Below are positions 1 to 8,370 of a DNA stretch of 37,504 nt, piece after piece. Source of the DNA: a bacterium (GTDB taxonomy: Bacteria; Patescibacteriota; Minisyncoccia; Portnoybacterales; JAKAHB01). The notes beneath the pieces were generated by a model. It was not told where the DNA came from and ran no database searches. It worked only from the letters and a program-made list of their open reading frames with translations. The stretch spans positions 1 to 37,504 of the forward strand of contig JAKAHB010000005.1 of assembly GCA_021815315.1 (NCBI GenBank), in the 5' to 3' direction. The position numbers were made by a program, and so were the translations under genes. Every line of letters starts with the position of its first letter. Within the stretch, counting starts at the first letter, position 1.

Positions 1-1
1 T

Positions 2-181
2 TTGCTCCTGGGGGTCGGTTTAAAGGCTACCAGCGGGAATATTTATCTCTGGCCCCAAGCCCTCCCCACTTTTTACCGGGGGCTTTCTTATCTTTTGTTT
101 AACGTGATAGCGGCGCTTTTTTGGTTTTTTATTTTTAACTATTTTCGTATTAAAGACAAATTGAATGTTGAAAGGCTATAG
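2..181 (+). CDS. C-terminal end of a membrane protein, probably MreD (partial)
   Basis: An open frame enters from the left edge and stops with TAG at 179-181, overlapping the PBP2 start by 17 bases. The visible 59 residues are hydrophobic, with one clear membrane segment near the end (NVIAALFWFFIFNYF) followed by a short basic tail. MreD is the small multi-pass rod-shape protein usually encoded just before mrdA in mreBCD-mrdA clusters, so position and character fit MreD. The fragment is too short for a family call by sequence alone. It is below the length cut-off of the ORF track and lacks its start. Confidence 0.6.
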   Translation: MLLGVGLKATSGNIYLWPQALPTFYRGLSYLLFNVIAALFWFFIFNYFRIKDKLNVERL

Positions 182-2114
182 GGTAAAAAAAAATTCCAGA
201 GAAGTCATCGAACCGGAAGAGATATTTGTCGATTCTCATCTGCAAAAAAATTCCGACGACGAACTGCTTTTGGGACACAAGATGGAATCCCCGGTGGCCA
301 AAAAGGCGATCGTATTTTTTTTGGCTTTAGGCGGGTTAGTGTTTTTGACTATTTGGGCCAGGGTTTTTCAACTACAATTTTTGGAAGGAGCAAAATATAA
401 GGCCTTGGCCCAAAATAACCAATTTTATCTTGTTCCGATCTTGGCGCCTCGCGGACTTATTTATGACCAAAATAAAAAAATTTTGGCTCAAAATAAAGCT
501 GCCTACGCGCTACTCTTGAACTTCCGCTCGCTAGGGGCAAACCGGGAGCAGCGAGAGGCTAAAATTTCGGAGCTGCGTAAATTGGTTAGTCCGGACAAGG
601 ACATGGGCGAAGACCAATTACGAGGTTTAATTGAAAATCCTCCTAACGAAGCGGTTATGATTAAGACAGAGCTGGGGCACGAAGAGATGCTAAGTCTGGA
701 CGCCAAAAAAGAAGAGTTTCCTGGCTTACTGATTCAAGAATCAAGTCGGCGCTATTATCCGTTTGGGGAAGAAATCGGGCACCTTTTGGGCTATTTGGGT
801 CGCATTACCGAAAAAGAAAAAGAAATTTACCCCCATTATTTTTTGACCGAAAAAGTTGGGAAAAGCGGCTTAGAATTTTCTTACGAATCTTTTCTAAGAG
901 GTCAGCCTGGTTACAAAAAATATTTTTTTAACGGCGAAAACGGCAACAACGAAGATTTGTCCTACGAAGAAAAAAGCAAATCCGGCAACAGCCTTATTCT
1001 AAATCTGGACTTGGGGCTGCAAAGGAAGCTTTACGCGAGTCTAAACAGTGCGTACGTGGCTCAAAGAAAACAGGACCGAGAAGTCGAGGGTGCTTCGGCG
1101 GTTGTTATTGACCCTAGAAACGGAGCGGTGAGAGCGATGGTTAGCCTTCCTTCTTTTGATGATAACAAATTTTCCATCGGGCTTACCGAGCAAGATGTCG
1201 CCAATCTTTTTAACAACGAAACCAAGCCTCTTTTTAATCGGGCGATTGCCGGGCAATATCCTTCCGGGTCAGCCATTAAGCCGATCATGGCGTCGGCCGC
1301 TCTTGAAGAAAAAATAATTACTCCGACCAAACAGATTGACGACTTACACGGAGTTTTAACGGTATCAAGCCCGTTTGATCCAAGTGTAACGTATTCCTTT
1401 AGAGATTGGGCTGTGCATGGCGTGGTTGATCTCTATTCGGCTATTGCTAAATCTTGCAATATTTATTTCTATGAAATTGGAGGGGGCTATAAAGACCAAC
1501 TGGGGCTAGGGATTGAACGCATCAGTAAATATTTTTTAAAGTTTGGCTTGGGAAAAAAAACAAACATAGATTTGCCGGGCGAGCAGGAGGGGCTGGTGCC
1601 TACGCCGCAATGGAAGAAAGAGACAAAAAACGACCAATGGTATATTGGCGACACCTACCACGTTTCTATCGGGCAAGGCGGTTTTTTGGCTACCCCCTTG
1701 CAGATGGTATCAGCAATCGCTGCTATTGCCAATGGTGGCAAGATATATCAGCCCAGGGTTGTTGACAAAATCGTTGATTCAGAAGAAAATATTATCAACG
1801 AGTTTAAGCCGAAAATTTTAGCCGAAAACATAATCAATGACGTTAATCTGGCTGAAATACGCAAAGCCATGCGTCAAACAGTAACCGATGGTTCGGCTAG
1901 GCAGATGTCTTCCTTGCCGGTGGCGGTGGCCGGAAAAACCGGAACGGCGCAAACAGGAAAGGGCACCCTGACTCATGCTTGGTTTGTCGGCTTTGCTCCT
2001 TACGAGAAACCGGAGCTGGCTATCGTTGTGATGGTGGAGAACGCGGGCGAGGGCCACGCGGTAGCCGTGCCAGTGGCTCAAGATGTTCTTGGTTGGTATT
2101 TTTCTTCTCACTAG
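165..2114 (+). CDS. mrdA: Penicillin-binding protein 2, peptidoglycan transpeptidase
   Basis: A monofunctional class B penicillin-binding protein that cross-links peptidoglycan during lateral wall growth, anchored in the cytoplasmic membrane with its catalytic domain outside. After a charged N-terminus of about 48 residues there is one membrane anchor (residues ~49-70), then the PBP dimerisation region, then the transpeptidase domain. All three catalytic motifs are visible: SAIK (SxxK, ~residue 369), SCN (SxN, ~430) and KTGTA (~590). At 649 residues it is normal for the family. It overlaps the end of the preceding MreD-like gene, as in rod-shape operons, so translational coupling is likely. 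No clear ribosome binding site precedes the ATG. Confidence 0.95.
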   Translation: MLKGYRVKKNSREVIEPEEIFVDSHLQKNSDDELLLGHKMESPVAKKAIVFFLALGGLVFLTIWARVFQLQFLEGAKYKALAQNNQFYLVPILAPRGLIYDQNKKILAQNKAAYALLLNFRSLGANREQREAKISELRKLVSPDKDMGEDQLRGLIENPPNEAVMIKTELGHEEMLSLDAKKEEFPGLLIQESSRRYYPFGEEIGHLLGYLGRITEKEKEIYPHYFLTEKVGKSGLEFSYESFLRGQPGYKKYFFNGENGNNEDLSYEEKSKSGNSLILNLDLGLQRKLYASLNSAYVAQRKQDREVEGASAVVIDPRNGAVRAMVSLPSFDDNKFSIGLTEQDVANLFNNETKPLFNRAIAGQYPSGSAIKPIMASAALEEKIITPTKQIDDLHGVLTVSSPFDPSVTYSFRDWAVHGVVDLYSAIAKSCNIYFYEIGGGYKDQLGLGIERISKYFLKFGLGKKTNIDLPGEQEGLVPTPQWKKETKNDQWYIGDTYHVSIGQGGFLATPLQMVSAIAAIANGGKIYQPRVVDKIVDSEENIINEFKPKILAENIINDVNLAEIRKAMRQTVTDGSARQMSSLPVAVAGKTGTAQTGKGTLTHAWFVGFAPYEKPELAIVVMVENAGEGHAVAVPVAQDVLGWYFSSH

Positions 2115-2157
2115 ATTATCCGCAAAAACTGATTGCCAAAAAAAATAATAAAAAAGT

Positions 2158-2177
2158 CCATAGGCGCAAGCCTATGG
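2158..2177 (+). other. Perfect hairpin with GCAA tetraloop between mrdA and greA
   Basis: CCATAGGC and GCCTATGG form a perfect 8-bp stem closed by GCAA, a GNRA-type loop. No T-run follows, so it is not a standard intrinsic terminator. It lies about 40 bases before the greA start and may act as an RNA stability or processing element in the operon transcript. Confidence 0.5.
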
Positions 2178-2216
2178 CGATTCATTTTAATGAGCTTCTA
2201 ATATTAAATAACTATT

Positions 2217-2666
2217 ATGGAGAACTATATCAGTCGAGAGGGCTTGGAAAACCTAAAAAAAGAATTAGAAATTCTGAAAGTGAGAAGACGTGAAATCTCT
2301 CAACTCTTGGAAGAGGCAAAAGCCCTGGGAGACCTTTCGGAAAATCACGAGTATCACGAAGCTAGAGAAGCTCAAGCTTTCAACGAGGGCAGGATCCAAG
2401 AGCTGGAAGAAAAGATAAAAGATGCTAAGATAATAACAGGGAGAGGGAATTCAGAGGTGCGTATCGGCTCGGTCTTAACGGTTAAGTTCAATGGCGATAA
2501 AAGAAATTTTATAATTGTCGGTTCGGAAGAAGCAGATCCGGTTAATGGAAAAATTTCCAACGAATCGCCGATTGGCAAAGCTTTTCTCGGAAAAAAAGTT
2601 AGCGATGAAATAGAAGCGGAAACACCCAGTGGCAAAAAGATTTATAAAATCGTGGAAATAAATTAG
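2217..2666 (+). CDS. greA: Transcription elongation factor GreA
   Basis: GreA binds RNA polymerase and stimulates cleavage of backtracked transcripts. The 149 residues have the expected two parts: an N-terminal antiparallel coiled coil (residues ~1-75) carrying the acidic tip motif GDLSENHEY, and a C-terminal FKBP-like domain with the usual [14 protein letters not shown] stretch. The length is typical (about 155-160). There is no Shine-Dalgarno sequence before the ATG, as for most housekeeping genes here. It lies between mrdA and lysS on the same strand. Confidence 0.95.
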   Translation: MENYISREGLENLKKELEILKVRRREISQLLEEAKALGDLSENHEYHEAREAQAFNEGRIQELEEKIKDAKIITGRGNSEVRIGSVLTVKFNGDKRNFIIVGSEEADPVNGKISNESPIGKAFLGKKVSDEIEAETPSGKKIYKIVEIN

Positions 2667-2731
2667 CGTTCCATCTTGAGCCGATTTTCAAATTTGTTTT
2701 TTGTCCTAAAATTTGTGCTCGCATCAATATT

Positions 2732-4201
2732 ATGGCTTCTGCCGAAGAAATAAGGGAAGAAAAAAAGAAAAAAGTGACCGCTTTCAGGGCTGGCGGTGTT
2801 GACCCCTATCCGGCTACGGTTGGCAGTTTTTTGTCCATTGAAAAAACGTTGGAAGAGTTTGACCGGTTGGAGCAAGGCGAAGAAGAAATTTCGGTCGTGG
2901 GCAGGATAATGCTGTTGCGCCCTCAAGGCGGTTTGGTTTTCGGGCAGATAGAAGACGAATCGGGGCGCTTGCAATTCTTTTTTGACAAACAGGGACTGGG
3001 AGAAGACAAATTCAAAATACTGGCCGATAATTTTGAAGTGGGAGACATTGCCAAGCTTTCTGGCGTCTTGTTTGAAACTAAACGGGGCGAGAAAACCATC
3101 AGAGTCGGAAATTATGCGATGCTGACAAAAGCCCTGCGAGCTTTGCCGGAGAAATGGCACGGCCTGCAAGATTCTGAGAAAAGATTGCGTCGCCGCTATT
3201 TGGATTTGCTTTTAAACAGAGAAACAAGGGATGTCTTCCATAAAAAGGCCGTTTTTTGGGATGGCGTGCGGGAATTTTTAAAAGAGGAAGGCTTTTTGGA
3301 AGTTGAAACGCCGGCCTTTGAGGCGGTCCCCGGCGGAGCCGAAGCGGAGCCATTTGTCACCCACTACAACGCCTTGGACCAAGACTTATACTTGAGAATC
3401 TCGCTCGAATTACCGCTAAAAAGATTGCTCGTCGGCGGTTTCCAAAAAGTTTTTGAAATCGGCCGCGTGTTTCGCAACGAAGGAATGGATGCGGCTCACT
3501 TGCAAGATTATACGGCGATGGAGTTTTATTGGGCCTATCACGACTTGAAAGACTTAAAAAAAATAGTTCAGGACCTTTATCAGTTTGTCATCAAAAAAAC
3601 TCTGGGCGGGTTGAAGCACTCTTCTGGCGAAACGGAAATTGACTGGTCGGGCGAATGGCCGGAGATTGATTACTTTGAGCTATTTAAAGAAAACACGGGG
3701 CTTGATTTAAACGAAGTCTCGGACGATGATTTGAGAGCCAAAATCAAAGAACTTAAATTAAAAACAGACTTGAACGTGGAGAAACTTGGTCGTGGAAGAA
3801 TGACCGATCTAATCTATAAAAAAACTTGCCGGCCAAAACTTATTCAACCTTGCTTTTTGGCGGGACATCCCTTGGAAATTTCTCCGTTATCAAAAAAAGA
3901 CCCGCAAAATTCTAAAAAGGTTTTGCGTCTCCAGCCGGTGGCAGGCGGAGCGGAGCTGGGGAACGGTTTTGCCGAGCTTAACGACCCTCAAGACCAACGA
4001 GAACGTTTTGAGGCACAAGTGAAGTTACGGGAGGCCGGCGACAAAGAGGCGCAAATGATGGACGAGGATTTTGTGGAGGCGCTAGAATATGGCATGCCGC
4101 CCGCGGCGGGATTTGGCTTGTCGGAACGCCTGTTCGCTTTCATTATGAATAAGTCCGTTCGGGAAACAACGCTTTTTCCAGCGGTGAGGAAAGAAGAGTA
4201 A
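2732..4201 (+). CDS. lysS: Lysyl-tRNA synthetase, class II
   Basis: Charges tRNA-Lys with lysine in the cytoplasm. The order is an N-terminal OB-fold anticodon-binding domain (residues ~50-145), then the class II catalytic core. Visible signatures include RRRYLDLL, the motif 2 region VFEIGRVFRNEG, PLEISPLSKKDP, the ELNDPQDQRERFE block, and a motif 3 of the form GFGLSERL, which keeps the invariant arginine. The usual HNPEFT after motif 2 reads HLQDYTAMEFY, a variant form. Length (489 aa) is normal. A 27-base gap separates it from serS, which suggests one transcript. Confidence 0.94.
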   Translation: MASAEEIREEKKKKVTAFRAGGVDPYPATVGSFLSIEKTLEEFDRLEQGEEEISVVGRIMLLRPQGGLVFGQIEDESGRLQFFFDKQGLGEDKFKILADNFEVGDIAKLSGVLFETKRGEKTIRVGNYAMLTKALRALPEKWHGLQDSEKRLRRRYLDLLLNRETRDVFHKKAVFWDGVREFLKEEGFLEVETPAFEAVPGGAEAEPFVTHYNALDQDLYLRISLELPLKRLLVGGFQKVFEIGRVFRNEGMDAAHLQDYTAMEFYWAYHDLKDLKKIVQDLYQFVIKKTLGGLKHSSGETEIDWSGEWPEIDYFELFKENTGLDLNEVSDDDLRAKIKELKLKTDLNVEKLGRGRMTDLIYKKTCRPKLIQPCFLAGHPLEISPLSKKDPQNSKKVLRLQPVAGGAELGNGFAELNDPQDQRERFEAQVKLREAGDKEAQMMDEDFVEALEYGMPPAAGFGLSERLFAFIMNKSVRETTLFPAVRKEE

Positions 4202-4228
4202 ACTCGTTTAAATCTTTTAATTTAGTTT

Positions 4229-5515
4229 ATGTTGGACATCAGGTTTATTCGCGAAAATAAAGAAGCAGTCGCGGAAGCGGCTAAAAATAAAAACATCAAT
4301 TTGGACATTGATGAGCTTTTGGTCTTAGACGAGCAAAGAAGAGAACTAATCGCCAAATCGGAAGAGACAAGGGCCGAGCAAAAAAAACTGGGCAAAGAGG
4401 ACATCAAAAAGGCGAAAGAACTGAAAGACCAATTCAGAGAGCTGGAAACTCAATTAAAAAAAATTGAGGATAAATTTAACGAACTGATGGTCAAGATGCC
4501 GACTGTTCCCTCCTCAGACACTCCGGTCGGGAAAGACGAATCGGGCAACATTGAGATTTCAAAATGGGGTGAGCTCCCTAAGTTTAATTTTACGCCCAAA
4601 ACCCATATTGAACTTGGCCAGGCGCTTGACATCTTAGACCTAGATCAGGGCGCCAAAGTGGGAGGTTATCGGGGTTACTACGTTAAGAACGACGGTGTTT
4701 TATTGATGATGGGCTTTTTGATGTACGCCTTGCAAAAAATGGCGGCCAGAGGTTACAATCCGATGATTCCCCCGACTTTGGTCAAGGATTGGCCATTGTT
4801 TGGTAGCGGTTATTTCAAAAGCAGAGAATACGATTCAGAAACAGACGAGATTTATCAGGTGGCCACTGGCGACAAAGAGGCCGATGGCAGTTATTCGGGC
4901 GAAAAAAAATTTCTGGTGGGGACAGCCGAGCCCTCATTGCTGGCTTATTTTTCCGATAAGGTCTTGGACGAAAAAGAACTACCGGTTAAGGTTTGCGGTT
5001 ATAGCCAATGTTATCGCAGCGAAATTGGCAGTTATGGCAAGGATACCAAGGGGATATATCGCGTTCACGAATTTATGAAGATAGAACAAGTGGTAGTTTC
5101 AAGAGCCGACTTGGACGAATCCACTAAAATTCAAGAGGAAATGGTGGGAATTTCCGAAGAATTGCACAAGGATTTGGGCTTGCCCTATCGAAAATTACAA
5201 ATTTGCACCGGGGATATGTCGGCTGGGAAATACCGCGCTTTTGATTTGGAAGCTTGGATGCCCGGACTTAATAAATATGGCGAAACCGGCTCAGCTAGCA
5301 ATTTTGTTGATTGGCAGGCGCGAAGATTAAACGTTAGGTATAAAGACAGCGAAGGAAATAAAAAATTTGCTTACCTGTTAAATAATACCGCTCTGGCTTC
5401 ACCGAGGACATTTATCGCCATTTTAGAAAATTACCAGCAGGCGGATGGAACGGTAATTGTGCCGGAAGTTTTACGGCCCTTTGTAGGGAAAGAGAAGATT
5501 GGGCCGAAGAGGTAA
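4229..5515 (+). CDS. serS: Seryl-tRNA synthetase
   Basis: Charges tRNA-Ser and also supplies Ser-tRNA for selenocysteine synthesis where that exists. The N-terminal ~105 residues are a long charged antiparallel coiled coil that grips the long variable arm of tRNA-Ser. The class II core follows, with GTAEPSLLAY, CYRSEIGSYGKDTKGIYRVHEF (motif 2 region) and the C-terminal NNTALASPRTFIAILENYQ block that includes the motif 3 arginine. At 428 residues it is standard length. It follows lysS closely. The ATG has no upstream ribosome binding site. Confidence 0.95.
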   Translation: MLDIRFIRENKEAVAEAAKNKNINLDIDELLVLDEQRRELIAKSEETRAEQKKLGKEDIKKAKELKDQFRELETQLKKIEDKFNELMVKMPTVPSSDTPVGKDESGNIEISKWGELPKFNFTPKTHIELGQALDILDLDQGAKVGGYRGYYVKNDGVLLMMGFLMYALQKMAARGYNPMIPPTLVKDWPLFGSGYFKSREYDSETDEIYQVATGDKEADGSYSGEKKFLVGTAEPSLLAYFSDKVLDEKELPVKVCGYSQCYRSEIGSYGKDTKGIYRVHEFMKIEQVVVSRADLDESTKIQEEMVGISEELHKDLGLPYRKLQICTGDMSAGKYRAFDLEAWMPGLNKYGETGSASNFVDWQARRLNVRYKDSEGNKKFAYLLNNTALASPRTFIAILENYQQADGTVIVPEVLRPFVGKEKIGPKR

Positions 5516-5553
5516 CGGCCTGAGCCGCGAGAATGTTTAATGGGGGCAAAATT

Positions 5554-6495
5554 ATGATTGAGCGTCGCAAAAAAAAGGAAAACAAAAAAAAGGAAAAACT
5601 TTTCAAGCATTTCCTTTTTTTTGTTTTACCGACAATTTTAATAGTCGGGCTTTTTTATTTGATTGTCGTTTCGCAATATTTTCAGATAAAAAACATCAAC
5701 TTTTCCGGCAGTCAAGAGATCGCGGTTTCCGATCTTGAAATTTTCGCCAACAGTTTTCTGGCTGGCAGCGGCCGGCTGGGAAAAAACCTGATCTTCTTTA
5801 ATGAAGAAGCTTTTGTCGGCAAATTGCGGCAATCTTTTTCCGGCGTCAAAACAGCGGAAATTAAAAGGATCTGGCCGGGAGAAATTCAGGTAACAATTAC
5901 CGAGAGAAAACCCGAAGCTATTTTTTGCGCGGTTAATCTGGCCGGACAACCGGAAGAAAAAAAACCGGTCTCTTCGGGCGATACCGCCAAAAACAACAAT
6001 GGCGCGCGTGACGGTCAACAAACAACAACGGACACCGTTAAACCGATTACGTCGGTGAAAGAGCAGCCGTTGAAGGATTTTTGGGACAAAGCCATAGTCA
6101 GAGGCTGCTACTTTATTGACAACGAAGGCATAACCCTAAAAGATGCTGCTTTAATCTTGGGTGGACGTTATCCCGGAATAATGGCCGAGGCGGGAGACTT
6201 GCTTTTGGGGAAACAGGTAATGACGGAGGAGCTCGTATCCGCGGCCAAGGAAATTCAGCAAGGCTTAACCGGCTTAGGGCTTAATCCTCGCAAGTATTTT
6301 CTTTTCAGCCGAAACAAAGAAATGAGAGTTTTGATAAATGACCAGTGGACGATTATTTTTGATTTGGGCACCGATTTGAACCGGCAATTGTCGGTTCTGG
6401 GGCGTTCTCTGAAAGAGGAAATAAAGGAGCGGGCAGTCAGCCTTGATTATATCGATTTGCGAGTTGAGGGCCGAGCCTATTATCGCTTGCGCTGA
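5554..6495 (+). CDS. ftsQ: FtsQ/DivIB-type POTRA cell-division protein
   Basis: A bitopic membrane protein expected to act in the divisome as an FtsQ/DivIB homologue. A lysine-rich cytoplasmic tail is followed by a membrane segment (~residues 18-40), a POTRA domain beginning FQIKNINFSG, and an FtsQ beta domain ending DYIDLRVEGRAYYR. A polar, low-complexity insert rich in Thr, Asn and Lys splits the extracytoplasmic part. The ORF track starts at 5533, but GGGGG at 5542-5546 lies 7 bases before the ATG at 5554, so I prefer that start (313 aa). Here it sits with tRNA synthetases rather than ftsA/ftsZ. Confidence 0.8.
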   Translation: MIERRKKKENKKKEKLFKHFLFFVLPTILIVGLFYLIVVSQYFQIKNINFSGSQEIAVSDLEIFANSFLAGSGRLGKNLIFFNEEAFVGKLRQSFSGVKTAEIKRIWPGEIQVTITERKPEAIFCAVNLAGQPEEKKPVSSGDTAKNNNGARDGQQTTTDTVKPITSVKEQPLKDFWDKAIVRGCYFIDNEGITLKDAALILGGRYPGIMAEAGDLLLGKQVMTEELVSAAKEIQQGLTGLGLNPRKYFLFSRNKEMRVLINDQWTIIFDLGTDLNRQLSVLGRSLKEEIKERAVSLDYIDLRVEGRAYYRLR

Positions 6496-6521
6496 GGAGG
6501 ATCTTAAAGGCTAGAATTTTT

Positions 6522-6548
6522 AAATCCCCCGCTGTTGGCGGGGGATTT
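6522..6548. terminator. Bidirectional intrinsic terminator between convergent ftsQ and the GT39 gene
   Basis: AAATCCCCCGC and GCGGGGGATTT form a perfect 11-bp stem with loop TGTTG. A-rich and T-rich flanks on both sides allow it to end transcription from both strands, and it lies exactly between two convergent transcription units. Confidence 0.9.
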
Positions 6549-6559
6549 TGTGCCGTTTT

Positions 6560-8353
6560 TTATTTTATTTTATACACCCAAATAGATTGGCCGATTTTAG
6601 CGACCGGCTCCAAGTTTTCCAGCCACCGGTAGTAACCGTTTTTACCATTAAAGCTCGAGGTTGGTCGACCCAAGTCGTTTTGGCGGTAGGTCATGGACAA
6701 GGCGAGGTAGTTGCTTTGGGTTAGTTGCTCCCTCTGGTAATGTCCGTGCCACACAAGCGCCCGATTGCCAAAATAATAATCGGGGGAACTGCCGCCAAAA
6801 TAATCAAGATAGATTTTGTCCACGCCATTTTGGTCAGCCCAAGTTTTAAGTCGTTTTAAATCTTGTCCCCAGTCCAAATTCGAGTCAACGGTATATTTGT
6901 AGCCGTTTTGTGGTCCGCCGATGGATTCGTTAAAATAAGCCAGAAAACTTGGGTAAACAGCGACCACGGAAGCAACGCCAAAAGCCAAAATGAAAGCGAC
7001 CAGCCCTTTTTTAAAACGAGAATTATTTAAAAAGCAGTTGCTGACGCAAGTGTCATCGTTTAACCAAAGAGAGATTTGGCCGCTGACCAAAAGATAGATA
7101 AACGGAAAAGTTGGCAAGATATGGCGCACTCCGATATTCAGGTTAGCCGAAAAAACGCTGGTATACCAATAGATGACGACAACGGTCAACATAGATAATT
7201 GAGGAAAGACCGATTTAAGCCAAAGAGCAAAATTGTGTTGGTTGTTTCTTCCGCAGTAAAGATTTTTTAAAAAATAAAAAAAGGCGATTAAGGTTAAAAG
7301 ATGCAAGGCCAGAGTCTCTTTGATCAGATAGGTAATCGGGAAATAGCTTTTCCAGCCAAGCGAGGCGACTTCGCCCATAAAATAGGTAGTGTTGCCGCCA
7401 AGCGCTCGTTGAAAAACCATGGCGACGCCAAATAAATACTGGGCCAAGGCGCGCAAGACCGGTTTGCCGGCCATCCAATGGAGCAAGGAGGAGACAAGGT
7501 GGACGGGAGAGCTGCCCAAGATAAAGTCAATGTCCCTTTGTTGCAAGCCGGCCGGGTAATGCCAGACGTGGAAGAGATAGACCGGAATAACGACAAAAAT
7601 AATGCCGACCAACCCCAGGCTTAATAATTTACCGAAATAGTTTGAAAATCGAGTAATAAATTTTTGTTCTTTTTCTTTTAGAAAAACGTAAACCAGCGTC
7701 AATAAAATAAAAGCGGGGATTAAAAGAACAGTAGAGAACTTAGCCAAAAGTGCTAAGCCGAAAATCAAGCCGGCTTTAGCGGTATTTTTCCAATCGGGCG
7801 TTTTGAGCCAATGAGAAAAATAGTAGAGAGCGATAAAAAAGGCGGTCGCGGCTCCAACATCGGTAGTGACAAAACGACAATGAGCCAGGACAGTCGGAGA
7901 AAAAGCGTAAAGGACCGTGGCCAAAAGAGCCGCTTTGTCTCCATAGAGTTCTTTGGCCCAACGAAAGACGAAAAATCCCAAAAGAAGCATCAACAACAGG
8001 AATGGCAGACGGCCCCAGAAAAGCATCGCGTCAGCGTTGTTGCCGGCCTGGTACATGAAATAGGAACCAAAATCCCACTGGCCGTTGATGTCTTGCGTCC
8101 AGGCTTTGTAGTTATCAGGAAAATTTATTTTATTGCCGGTAATTTTAGACCAACCCCAGACGGACAAGCCGGCTAGATCCTTTAACAGCGGCGGATGCTC
8201 GGGATTGAGCCGCATATCTTGTTTTACGATATACGAATAGCCGGCGGGCAAGTGCGCCACCTCGTCCATAATGGCGGAATCGCCTCGCAGACTGAAAAAG
8301 GCAAGCGTCACCGAGGCCAAAAGTATAACCGTCGCGATAAGTTTTGTTCTCAT
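6560..8353 (-). CDS. PMT/ArnT-like (GT39) membrane glycosyltransferase
   Basis: A large multi-pass membrane protein of the dolichyl-phosphate-mannose transferase/ArnT superfamily, enzymes that move sugars from polyprenyl-phosphate donors to acceptors outside the membrane. After a first membrane helix comes the acidic motif SAIMDEVAHLPAGYSY and the block RLNPEHPPLLKDL, both typical of the first extracytoplasmic loop that holds the catalytic acid. About 11-12 hydrophobic segments follow. The C-terminal part has DSNLDWGQDLKRL, common in this family. The acceptor (protein, lipid or polymer) cannot be told. It is the second gene of a minus-strand pair, 17 bases after the upstream GT39 gene. Confidence 0.85.
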   Translation of the reverse strand: MRTKLIATVILLASVTLAFFSLRGDSAIMDEVAHLPAGYSYIVKQDMRLNPEHPPLLKDLAGLSVWGWSKITGNKINFPDNYKAWTQDINGQWDFGSYFMYQAGNNADAMLFWGRLPFLLLMLLLGFFVFRWAKELYGDKAALLATVLYAFSPTVLAHCRFVTTDVGAATAFFIALYYFSHWLKTPDWKNTAKAGLIFGLALLAKFSTVLLIPAFILLTLVYVFLKEKEQKFITRFSNYFGKLLSLGLVGIIFVVIPVYLFHVWHYPAGLQQRDIDFILGSSPVHLVSSLLHWMAGKPVLRALAQYLFGVAMVFQRALGGNTTYFMGEVASLGWKSYFPITYLIKETLALHLLTLIAFFYFLKNLYCGRNNQHNFALWLKSVFPQLSMLTVVVIYWYTSVFSANLNIGVRHILPTFPFIYLLVSGQISLWLNDDTCVSNCFLNNSRFKKGLVAFILAFGVASVVAVYPSFLAYFNESIGGPQNGYKYTVDSNLDWGQDLKRLKTWADQNGVDKIYLDYFGGSSPDYYFGNRALVWHGHYQREQLTQSNYLALSMTYRQNDLGRPTSSFNGKNGYYRWLENLEPVAKIGQSIWVYKIK

Positions 8354-8370
8354 GATAATAAGTTTATATT

